Shown in pieces: positions 7,698-14,354 of a stretch of DNA of 14,979 bases (within the stretch, counting starts at the first letter, position 1; every line of letters begins with the position of its first letter). Origin of the DNA: an archaeon (GTDB taxonomy: Archaea; Iainarchaeota; Iainarchaeia; CSSED10-239); NCBI GenBank assembly GCA_029563035.1, contig JAKQTP010000139.1, positions 1 to 14,979 of the forward strand, read 5' to 3'. The notes below the pieces were generated by a model. That model saw nothing but the letters and a program-made list of their open reading frames with translations, was not told where the DNA came from and did not search any database. The position numbers were made by a program, and so were the translations under genes.

Positions 7698-8265
7698 AAA
7701 GATTTATTATAAAAGACCAGATAGAGTAGGTCTTGATTTTATTAGTAGTGATGCTACTACATTTGGAGAATTAAAAAAAGAATTTTCTCAACAACTAAAG
7801 CTAAATTTAGATGATATGATTGTAATTGTGCGTGAAGGTTTTATAACATTATCTCTTAATGAAGCTATATTACCAAATACAGAATTTACTTTACTTCTTT
7901 ATAAAAGTAAACAAAAAGGAGGAATTGATTATAGTAAATTAAGTTATAAAGAACTTCAAAATTTAGCTAAAAGTTATAAAATTCCAGCTAATTTATCAAA
8001 AATAGATTTAATATTTGCACTTAATAAGGTAAGAAGATCAGAAGAAAAGAATAAAAAAGAAAATCTTGTTGGAGTAGTAAACTTATTATTTATAAATAAT
8101 AGATTAGTGGATTTAAAAAATGAGCTAAATATTATAATAAAAGAAATTGAGAAATTAACAGATCGTATAAATAATATCACTTTAATTTCCGATTATGAAT
8201 ATCATGAAAAATTAATTAATAAGATAAATAAAGATTATAAAGATATAAATGAAGAATTAAAGTAA
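7690..8265 (+). CDS. Ubiquitin-like beta-grasp protein with internal Gly-Gly, SAP-like segment and coiled coil
   Basis: A 191-residue three-part protein. Residues 1-78 follow a beta-grasp order: strand TRKIYYKR, strand VGLDFIS, helix TFGELKKEFSQQL, strands DMIVIVREG and FITLSL, and a last strand EFTLLLYKSKQKGG ending in Gly77-Gly78. That matches ubiquitin-like proteins and PRTRC protein C in length and ending. Residues 81-111 (YSKLSYKELQNLAKSYKIPA, then a SKIDLI-type helix) resemble a SAP/HeH or Rho-N-like nucleic-acid-binding helical unit. Residues about 115-191 are charged and coiled-coil-like. The JAMM peptidase and E1-like enzyme downstream fit a model in which it is cut after Gly78 and then activated. 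Its ATG lies eight bases inside the primase gene; a large inverted repeat follows its stop. The fold is read by eye and needs structural confirmation. Confidence 0.65.
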   Translation: MTRKIYYKRPDRVGLDFISSDATTFGELKKEFSQQLKLNLDDMIVIVREGFITLSLNEAILPNTEFTLLLYKSKQKGGIDYSKLSYKELQNLAKSYKIPANLSKIDLIFALNKVRRSEEKNKKENLVGVVNLLFINNRLVDLKNELNIIIKEIEKLTDRINNITLISDYEYHEKLINKINKDYKDINEELK

Positions 8266-8275
8266 AGTATTAACC

Positions 8276-8332
8276 ATAAATAAGTCAGATCTATCTATAA
8301 CTTAATCTTATTTATAGATCTGACTTATTTAT
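8276..8332. terminator. 19-bp perfect inverted repeat; probable terminator
   Basis: Left arm 8276-8294 (ATAAATAAGTCAGATCTAT) pairs perfectly with right arm 8314-8332, leaving a 19-nt loop. Each arm holds AGATCT. The stem base is A on the left and T-rich on the right, so the RNA hairpin would be followed by a TTATTTAT run, as in a bidirectional rho-independent terminator, though the stem is low in G+C and the loop is long. It fills most of the only sizeable intergenic gap (8266-8345), between the ubiquitin-like gene and the 440-aa gene. It could instead be an RNA processing site or a protein-binding palindrome. Confidence 0.65.
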
Positions 8333-8345
8333 TAATCTAAATTGT

Positions 8346-9668
8346 ATGAAATTTAATATTAAATTAGTTGAGGATATACATCTCAATCATGTAACTTTAG
8401 CCGCTTTATTTAATAATGAAGATAATACTTCTGAAACAAAATATATAGAAATAAGAGATAATAATGGATTATTTATACAAACTTTTTCAGTCACAGGCTG
8501 TGCATGTATAAATCAAGATGGTAATCAATATTTATTAACTAGAGGTTTAAAAATCCCGATAAATAAATATAAAAATTTAGATGGTATATTAGTATGCAAT
8601 GAAACAAATAATATTTATAAATCGATACATGTATTAGACACTGTGTATGAAGCACTTATTGATATGTTTGGAGAAGATACAGTATCTTATAAGAATAAAG
8701 TTATTAATGAATATGAAGATTTATCGGATGAGTTTATAACTACTTTCTTTGAACGTACTTATAGTTTAATAACAGTAAAATTAGGAACTTTAATAAGTCA
8801 TGAATCTGAAAATAAATTTGAAGTATTTAGAGATTTATATTTAGTATTCGGTTTATCTAACATATTATTAGATGCTGTATTAGAAATAAACTTAATAAAT
8901 GCTAAACCTACTTCACATCAATTTGTAAATGGAAAAACATTACCAGTATATTGTTTAATTTATAAATTCGTATCTAAGATATGTTTAGGTGATTCTTTTG
9001 CAAGTAGTAATTTAGTTACAGCAAATTATATGATCTCTGATTATATCAATTGTGGAAAACAATTTGATGAAAAATTGTTTAAAGATGTAATAGTAGATCT
9101 TATAAATAATTTAAAAATATTATTAGGAAATATTTCTGATGAAGGTTATAGACGTTATACATATAATTTTAACAATTACTTTGATATAACAAATGAAGAA
9201 TTAATTAATTTATTTATGATTGATCCAAATAAATGTAAAATAATCATTCCAGAAGAAAAAGATGCATTTGAACATTTACAAAAAAAAAGTTTTATTTATG
9301 ATATAAAAAATAGTTTATTTAATAAAGAATTTATTAAAACATTAAGTAAATATTCAAGTAATCCTGTATATTTTTTCGAAACCAAAAAATCTATATATAA
9401 TATTATACAATATAATAGTGTAAAAAATATGATAAAACGTGAAATGAAGCGTCTGATTAATGCATATAATACCAAAATATCTATAGAAGGTATTTGTTCA
9501 AAATTTAAAGATTATAATGATATAGAACAAGATTTATATAACACAAATATCGTCTTAGATACATTTAAAAATAATCTTATTAAATTACAAATAATTGATA
9601 AAGGATTTGACGATGATTTAACTGTAAAATGTATAAAAAATGAAAAAGAATATATTGTTTATAAATAA
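8346..9668 (+). CDS. Protein of unknown function between ubiquitin-like and JAMM genes
   Basis: A 440-residue protein I do not recognise. Residues 1-100 are beta-rich (KYIEIRDNNGLFIQTFSV, then a TRGLKI segment), while residues 100-440 are mostly helical with conserved-looking aromatic and polar patches. Cysteines occur in VTGCAC (around 51-53) and at scattered sites (LVCN, VYCL, KICLG, INCG), but there is no clear E2-type His-Pro-Asn or catalytic Cys context and no zinc ribbon. In the PRTRC cassette, protein B, which has an E2-like fold, lies near the ubiquitin-like and JAB genes, so by position this is the natural candidate partner. The sequence itself does not demonstrate it. It starts at the ATG 13 nt after the inverted repeat and its end overlaps the JAMM gene by 29 nt. 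Confidence 0.6.
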   Translation: MKFNIKLVEDIHLNHVTLAALFNNEDNTSETKYIEIRDNNGLFIQTFSVTGCACINQDGNQYLLTRGLKIPINKYKNLDGILVCNETNNIYKSIHVLDTVYEALIDMFGEDTVSYKNKVINEYEDLSDEFITTFFERTYSLITVKLGTLISHESENKFEVFRDLYLVFGLSNILLDAVLEINLINAKPTSHQFVNGKTLPVYCLIYKFVSKICLGDSFASSNLVTANYMISDYINCGKQFDEKLFKDVIVDLINNLKILLGNISDEGYRRYTYNFNNYFDITNEELINLFMIDPNKCKIIIPEEKDAFEHLQKKSFIYDIKNSLFNKEFIKTLSKYSSNPVYFFETKKSIYNIIQYNSVKNMIKREMKRLINAYNTKISIEGICSKFKDYNDIEQDLYNTNIVLDTFKNNLIKLQIIDKGFDDDLTVKCIKNEKEYIVYK

Positions 9669-10572
9669 AGAAGTATTTAACAAGATAAATTTATATCATA
9701 GTATTGTTGGAAGTATAGAATGGAGTGGTTCTATATTAATAAAACCAGAAATATCTGATAATGTTATAACTTATAATGTTATTGATATAATAATAGAATG
9801 TATAGGAGTGTCAGGTAGTTTTGAAACTAGTCCTACAGAATTTAAAAATTTTGCAAATAATCCTGAATTCGATAAATGTATGATAGGATTAGTGCATTCT
9901 CATCATTCTATGGGAGCTTTTGTATCTTCAGTTGATGAAGAAGAACTTAAAGAATCTCCATTTTATCCTTACATAAGTTTAGTTGTAGCTTTTAATCAAA
10001 GATTTGTAGCTAAAGAAGCTTATAAATTAGAAGAAACTTACAGAACTTATACATTATTTAATGGAAAATCTATAAAGATTAAAGAAGAAAATAAAGTAAT
10101 AACTTTTGATTTAATAGTAAAAATAGAAGGTTATGATGAAGTTTTAGAAGAAGTTAATGTAATAAAGTCGAAAAAACCAGATTACTTTAATAATTTTAAT
10201 GAAATTCCTAATGTAAATTTGCCAAATTATGGAATAAAAGAACAAATAGAAAATTATAAAACATATAATGGATTAAAATTAAATGATAACGATATTTCAT
10301 TTATAATAAAACAGCTTGGTATAAAAACTACTGATAAAAATAAAGATGTAAGAAAGGAAGTAATAGATACTTTAATAAAATACTACGAAAATAATCAAAA
10401 TAAAATTTTAAAAGGATTTTTAGCTTATTTAAATTCATTAAATAAAGAAGATATTTTCTTTAGTTATCTTAAACAAAGTAAATATTGTACACCATATATT
10501 TCAGATATATTAGATATGATAAGAGAGGATTATTTTTATTATAGCGAATATAATGAATACGACGAATTTTAA
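9640..10572 (+). CDS. JAMM/JAB metallopeptidase (deubiquitinase-like)
   Basis: A 310-residue zinc metallopeptidase candidate that would cleave after a ubiquitin-like Gly-Gly. The complete JAMM signature is visible: Glu27 in SIEWSGSIL, then His86-Ser87-His88, seven residues, Ser96, two residues and Asp99 (HSHHSMGAFVSSVD). The HSHHSMGAF style is typical of JAB domains in mobile elements such as PRTRC protein A. The JAB fold likely covers about residues 1-150; the remaining 160 residues are helical and acidic with no recognised domain. I use the ATG at 9640, which overlaps the upstream gene by 29 nt; a TTG five codons later is an alternative. The 14-nt gap to the E1-like gene supports co-expression. 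Substrate is inferred: most likely the ubiquitin-like protein encoded at 7690 or its conjugates. Confidence 0.87.
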   Translation: MKKNILFINKEVFNKINLYHSIVGSIEWSGSILIKPEISDNVITYNVIDIIIECIGVSGSFETSPTEFKNFANNPEFDKCMIGLVHSHHSMGAFVSSVDEEELKESPFYPYISLVVAFNQRFVAKEAYKLEETYRTYTLFNGKSIKIKEENKVITFDLIVKIEGYDEVLEEVNVIKSKKPDYFNNFNEIPNVNLPNYGIKEQIENYKTYNGLKLNDNDISFIIKQLGIKTTDKNKDVRKEVIDTLIKYYENNQNKILKGFLAYLNSLNKEDIFFSYLKQSKYCTPYISDILDMIREDYFYYSEYNEYDEF

Positions 10573-10586
10573 AATGAATAAAATCT

Positions 10587-11297
10587 ATGGATGAAAAAAG
10601 ATTACGTTTTATTGATGCAGAATGGGCTCAGGATATAACATTTCAAGATGTTATACTAGGAGGTATAGGAGGCATTGGATCATGGTTGGCTTTATTACTA
10701 TCTAGAGTTAATGTAAGAAGTTTATTAATATTTGAAGATGACATAGTTAATTTTCATAATATTGGTGGACAATTATATGGTATAGATGATGTTGGAAAAA
10801 GTAAATATGATAGTTTAATTAAAACTATGTTAAACTTTTCAGCACCAGTAGAAACAAGTATATTTCCTGGTAGAAGATTAGAAAAATATATGCTTAAAGA
10901 TGCTAGTAGTACATTAAAAGTTTTAAATCCTTCTATTGTATTTTCAGCTTTTGATAATATGTCAGCTAGAGAAATGTTATTTAATCTTTGGTTGGATGTA
11001 TCTAATGAAAATTCAGTATTTATAGATGGAAGAATGAGTGCAGAAAGTTTTCAAGTATTTACTGTAAAAAAAGATAAAGATATTATAGAAAGATATAAAG
11101 CTTCTTTATTTAGTGATGAAGAAGTACCAGAAGATATATGTACTTTAAGAGCTACTACTCATAATGGAATGACATGCGCTTCTGTTATGCTAAGTAGTGC
11201 TCTTAATTTTATTACTAATTTAAGATATTCAAATTCAAGACCTTATGATTTTGAATTACTTGTATCTCTAAATCAATTATTTATTACAAGGTTATGA
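10587..11297 (+). CDS. E1/ThiF/MoeB-like adenylating enzyme
   Basis: A 236-residue Rossmann-fold enzyme that would adenylate the C-terminal glycine of a ubiquitin-like protein. The nucleotide loop is GGIGGIGS (25-32). The second strand ends in Asp51-Asp52, then Asn58 and Gln62 in DIVNFHNIGGQLY, Lys71/Lys73 in VGKSKYD, and Asp123 in SAFDNMSARE. The usual Asn-x-x-Arg-Gln arginine is Gly61 here. Candidate catalytic cysteines are Cys185 (EDICTL) and Cys197 (GMTCAS). No CxxC zinc pairs occur. The length fits compact bacterial ThiF-family proteins. It follows the JAMM gene by 14 nt and overlaps the next gene by ATGA, so the block is one unit. Without the ubiquitin-like gene it could be a ThiF in cofactor biosynthesis, but the neighbours argue for a ubiquitin-like pathway. 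Confidence 0.87.
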   Translation: MDEKRLRFIDAEWAQDITFQDVILGGIGGIGSWLALLLSRVNVRSLLIFEDDIVNFHNIGGQLYGIDDVGKSKYDSLIKTMLNFSAPVETSIFPGRRLEKYMLKDASSTLKVLNPSIVFSAFDNMSAREMLFNLWLDVSNENSVFIDGRMSAESFQVFTVKKDKDIIERYKASLFSDEEVPEDICTLRATTHNGMTCASVMLSSALNFITNLRYSNSRPYDFELLVSLNQLFITRL

Positions 11298-11983
11298 ATT
11301 TTCATGTAGAAGATGTATATATAAAAGATAATTATTTTTATAAATATAGCAATTATTCAAAAGGGCTACAAATACTAGATAATATATATCATGCTGCTGA
11401 CGAACTTCCAATAACATATTCTAGAAACAACTTGTTTAATAGAAAATGCTTAAAAATAAAAGATTTTACATATGTTTTTTCTAATTCAGTATATAGATAT
11501 ATAATATCAAAAAATTATATACTTATTGTAAGCTCTAATTATTATATCGAAAATGAATATGAATTTTTTATAAGAGCTAAAAATAAAAACAAAGATAAAA
11601 ATGTTCTTTTATATGCTAATGGTTATGGGAACTTTGAAAATATAAAAAATGAAAAATTCGATTTATATAGATATGACTTTATAAAAGGATTAATAAAAGT
11701 ATTATTATATAGTTCTGATTATAAAATACTATTAAAAGAAGATTCAGTTCAAAAATATGATACATTTAGTTTAATAAAACCAATTGACGTGAAATCTAAA
11801 ATTATGCTTTCATTACGTCTAGAATTAGAAACTGATGATTATATAGATAACGATACTTATATATTAACTAGTGATATAATTAAAGATATTACCAAAAAAG
11901 ATCTTTTTTCAGCATTTATAAAAACAAAATTATTAAGAGCAGTACGAAAGGCAAACAAAGATGGAAAAAAACATATATTTTGA
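11294..11983 (+). CDS. Unknown protein coupled to the E1-like gene
   Basis: A 229-residue protein with no recognised domain. It has many aromatic residues (a Tyr-rich KDNYFYKYSNYSKG start), alternating beta-like segments around residues 50-125 (FTYVFSNSVYRYII, YILIVSSNYYI, FFIRAKNK) and a helical second half. The end is strongly basic: KTKLLRAVRKANKDGKKHIF. There is one cysteine (around residue 52), no signal peptide, no metal-binding motif, and no classical E2 or RING pattern. Its ATG overlaps the E1-like stop (ATGA) and its last 23 nt overlap the exonuclease gene, so it is translated within the same unit. It may be the fifth component of the ubiquitin-like system, or a nucleic-acid-binding partner of the exonuclease. 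Neither can be shown from sequence alone. Confidence 0.6.
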   Translation: MNFHVEDVYIKDNYFYKYSNYSKGLQILDNIYHAADELPITYSRNNLFNRKCLKIKDFTYVFSNSVYRYIISKNYILIVSSNYYIENEYEFFIRAKNKNKDKNVLLYANGYGNFENIKNEKFDLYRYDFIKGLIKVLLYSSDYKILLKEDSVQKYDTFSLIKPIDVKSKIMLSLRLELETDDYIDNDTYILTSDIIKDITKKDLFSAFIKTKLLRAVRKANKDGKKHIF

Positions 11984-12938
11984 GGTAGATGCTATAAATA
12001 GCAGCTTATTAAAAAAAGTTAAAAATCCTAAAAATCTTTTAGAAGAAGTTCAAGAAACTGATGAAATGATTATTGGATCTGCCGTAGATTGTATATTAAC
12101 TAGAAATGGTGATTTTGATAAAGAGTTTATGTATTCTGGAGATTACAGAATAAGCTTAGCAGTAAAAAATATAATTGATAAAGTATTTGAGTTATCTAAA
12201 AATAAGACAACTTTAGAAGAAGAAGCTGATTTATTGTTAAGAATAGGACGTGAATCAGAATATCAAAATAACTGGAAAGACGATACTTTAGTTAAAAATC
12301 TGATAAATAATGGAAACGCTTATTATAATGATCTTATCAAGGCCAATGGTAGAAAAATAATAACTTTAGATATGTCAATGTCCATAGATATTTCTTTAGA
12401 ATTAATTATGAATAGTGATATAGATGAAGTTATTACTTTATTAAATTCTGATAAAGTAATGAAGCAACTTCCAGTATTTTGGTCTATAGAAAATAAACAA
12501 TGTAAGTCATTATTAGATTTTGTATATATAGATGATGAAGCTAAAAAGATAAAAATATATGATTTAAAAGTAACTTCACGTCCAGCGCTAAGTTTTGATA
12601 AAACCTATCTTAAAGATGATCATGCTATACAAGCTTCTTTTTATGTAGATGCTTTAAAATACTTATATAAAGACTATGATATTAGTTTTGCTTTTGTAGT
12701 AGTTAGTTATACAGAAGATATGGTAATATTATTTGATGTTAGTGATAAAGCTTTAGATATAGGAAGATATGGTAAAGACTTTACTACACATAGATATATG
12801 GGTTATTTAGAAAGAATAGAAGCTTTAGATTATATAAATATACAAGGCGATTATATCTATCCTTATTATGTAGTAAAAAAGAACAAAAAATTATTAATAG
12901 ATGATAACACAACAAACAATAAAGACTCAGATAACTAG
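11961..12938 (+). CDS. PD-(D/E)XK exonuclease (RecE/Cas4-like)
   Basis: A 325-residue nuclease of the PD-(D/E)XK superfamily. Visible motifs are IGSAVD (38-43, with Asp43 in the place of the conserved His/Asp of motif I), Asp186 in SLLDFVYID, Asp201-x-Lys203 in IYDLKVT, and Gln224 in HAIQASFYVDALK. That is the arrangement of phage RecE/exonuclease VIII-like and PDDEXK_12-type enzymes, which resect double-strand ends for single-strand annealing. It therefore pairs functionally with the Sak4-like ATPase and SSB candidate encoded 5-7 kb upstream. All core catalytic residues are present. The ATG at 11961 overlaps the preceding gene by 23 nt. Cas4-like activity or a role in degrading host DNA are alternatives. 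Confidence 0.85.
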   Translation: MEKNIYFEVDAINSSLLKKVKNPKNLLEEVQETDEMIIGSAVDCILTRNGDFDKEFMYSGDYRISLAVKNIIDKVFELSKNKTTLEEEADLLLRIGRESEYQNNWKDDTLVKNLINNGNAYYNDLIKANGRKIITLDMSMSIDISLELIMNSDIDEVITLLNSDKVMKQLPVFWSIENKQCKSLLDFVYIDDEAKKIKIYDLKVTSRPALSFDKTYLKDDHAIQASFYVDALKYLYKDYDISFAFVVVSYTEDMVILFDVSDKALDIGRYGKDFTTHRYMGYLERIEALDYINIQGDYIYPYYVVKKNKKLLIDDNTTNNKDSDN

Positions 12939-13707
12939 ATATAATATTTCATTTTGTAATAGATTCTTTGTTGTAAAAGCTAATAAACCTGTATTTACTT
13001 TTAAAGATGATGAGGTTACATGTATGGATCAAGAATTTATATTAGGATTTCCGAAAGAACTCAAAGTAAATTCTTATGTTCATTTTAACATTAATAACTT
13101 TGATACTGTTTATCATATAAGAGATATTAAAGAAGATATAGAAAATATGCAATATACTTTTATAGAAGAAACTAAAAATATAACTACAAAATTTATTGTT
13201 CCGTTGATATTAGATAATATAGAAGAAGAACTTTTTCTAATGAATGCATATTTATCTACTACCGATTATATACTTGTGTTAAAATATAAATTTTTTAATC
13301 TTCCAGAATTTAATAAAATAGAAGATAAACTAATAGAATTTCCTTTAACCTTATCTATTATTCCAGAACATAATACATGTACTAATATTATAGTACTTGT
13401 TAAGATACCGAATGAATTAAAAGGAACTATAGAATTAATAAAACAAGGAAAATATTCTAAGATAAGTAATAGTCATAAAAATAAGATATTAGATTATTAT
13501 GGTGTTGGAATAAATAGTGATATATATGATGTGTTATATAAAACTGATAATTATAGAAAAAGTTTATCTAAGATATTAGATTATGACATAAATAAAAATT
13601 CAGAATTATATGATATAATGACATTAGAAAATGAAACTATACATTTAGATAAAATATTAAGTACTATATTTACAGTACAAGATATAATCAAGTTTTTTAT
13701 GTTATGA
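12901..13707 (+). CDS. Conserved phage protein of unknown function
   Basis: A 268-residue protein without a catalytic motif that I can name. The N-terminal half is beta-rich (FFVVKANKPVFTF, EFILGFPKEL, YVHFNINNF). Residues about 155-230 hold a recognisable phage-family pattern: a beta strand NIIVLVKIP, then IKQGKYSKISNSHKNKILDYYG, then DIYDVLYKTDNYRKSLSKILDY. Similar G-K/R-Y-S blocks with a following LYK-x-x-x-x-R motif occur, as I recall, in conserved hypothetical proteins of tailed phages. The C-terminus has a short helical tail. It begins 38 nt inside the exonuclease gene; a start at residue 42 (Met) would avoid the overlap but would lose the first beta segments. It is coupled to ung by an ATGA overlap, so it is probably made with DNA-repair proteins. 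Confidence 0.65.
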   Translation: MITQQTIKTQITRYNISFCNRFFVVKANKPVFTFKDDEVTCMDQEFILGFPKELKVNSYVHFNINNFDTVYHIRDIKEDIENMQYTFIEETKNITTKFIVPLILDNIEEELFLMNAYLSTTDYILVLKYKFFNLPEFNKIEDKLIEFPLTLSIIPEHNTCTNIIVLVKIPNELKGTIELIKQGKYSKISNSHKNKILDYYGVGINSDIYDVLYKTDNYRKSLSKILDYDINKNSELYDIMTLENETIHLDKILSTIFTVQDIIKFFML

Positions 13708-14354
13708 AACAGTTATTTAGTGAGGATTGGTTTAATATTTTAAAACCAATCCTCAAAACTAAGTATTTTGATGATGTTGGTAAATTTTTAAAAATAGAAC
13801 GTCAAACTAAAATAATATATCCAGAAACTAACGAAGATATATTTAAAGCTTTTAAATTAACGACGTTTGATAATACTAGAGTAGTAATAGTAGGACAAGA
13901 TCCATATCATGATGGTAGTGCAACAGGATTAGCTTTTGCAAATTATATATTAAAATCTCCATCTTTAAAAAACATATTAGATGAAGTATATGATAATTGT
14001 GGTGTTTATACTAATCATAATTTAGAAAATTGGGCTCGTCAAGGTGTACTATTATTAAACATGGCTTTAACAGTAGAAAGAAATAAACCATTATCACATA
14101 TTAACATGTGGTATAAATTCACCGATTATGTATTTAAATGTTTAAATGATAATAAAACAGCTTTAATATTTATGTTATGGGGTAATAAAGCAGGTTCTAT
14201 AATTGATAAAATAGATAGTAATAAACATTATATATTAACTGCTGGGCATCCATCTCCATTAAATACTAAAATTCCATTTAGAGGTTGTAAACATTTTAGT
14301 AAAGCAAATGTTATATTAAAATCAATAAACAATGATGAAATAGATTGGTCATGA
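13704..14354 (+). CDS. ung: Uracil-DNA glycosylase, family 1
   Basis: A 216-residue family 1 uracil-DNA glycosylase that removes uracil from DNA and leaves an abasic site. Full motifs are present: GQDPYHD (64-70) with Asp66 and His69, Asn119 in LLLNMALTVE, and HPSPL (182-186) followed by a conserved RGCKHFSKAN segment (193-202). Length is close to the usual 220-230 residues. It starts at an ATG overlapping the previous stop and ends with an ATGA overlap onto the next gene. UDG genes of this type occur in crAss-like phages, where they may protect the genome from dUTP incorporation or host-induced deamination. The first 50 bases contain a 13-bp perfect inverted repeat that may influence expression. 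Confidence 0.96.
   Translation: MKQLFSEDWFNILKPILKTKYFDDVGKFLKIERQTKIIYPETNEDIFKAFKLTTFDNTRVVIVGQDPYHDGSATGLAFANYILKSPSLKNILDEVYDNCGVYTNHNLENWARQGVLLLNMALTVERNKPLSHINMWYKFTDYVFKCLNDNKTALIFMLWGNKAGSIIDKIDSNKHYILTAGHPSPLNTKIPFRGCKHFSKANVILKSINNDEIDWS
13721..13755. promoter_or_regulatory. 13-bp perfect hairpin inside the start of ung
   Basis: Arms 13721-13733 (TGAGGATTGGTTT) and 13743-13755 are exact reverse complements with a 9-nt loop. The hairpin begins 17 nt after the ung ATG and covers codons 6 to 18. The right arm uses ATC and CTC codons where A- or T-ending codons would be usual in this A/T-rich genome, which suggests the structure is selected rather than accidental. It could slow translation of ung, act as an attenuator, or bind a protein. 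No T-run follows, so it is a poor rho-independent terminator. Confidence 0.55.

Noticed and set aside
7916..7927. AAGGAGG resembling a strong Shine-Dalgarno inside the Ubl-like gene
   Set aside because: The bases are the Lys-Gly-Gly codons. The nearest in-frame codon is ATT with almost no spacing, and no usable ATG, GTG or TTG follows at a normal distance. Other genes here do not use Shine-Dalgarno sites.
7690..11983. A complete standard PRTRC cassette
   Set aside because: Only Ubl-like, JAB and ThiF-like members are visible; ParB, the ParM-like protein D and proteins E and F are absent, and protein B cannot be identified by sequence.
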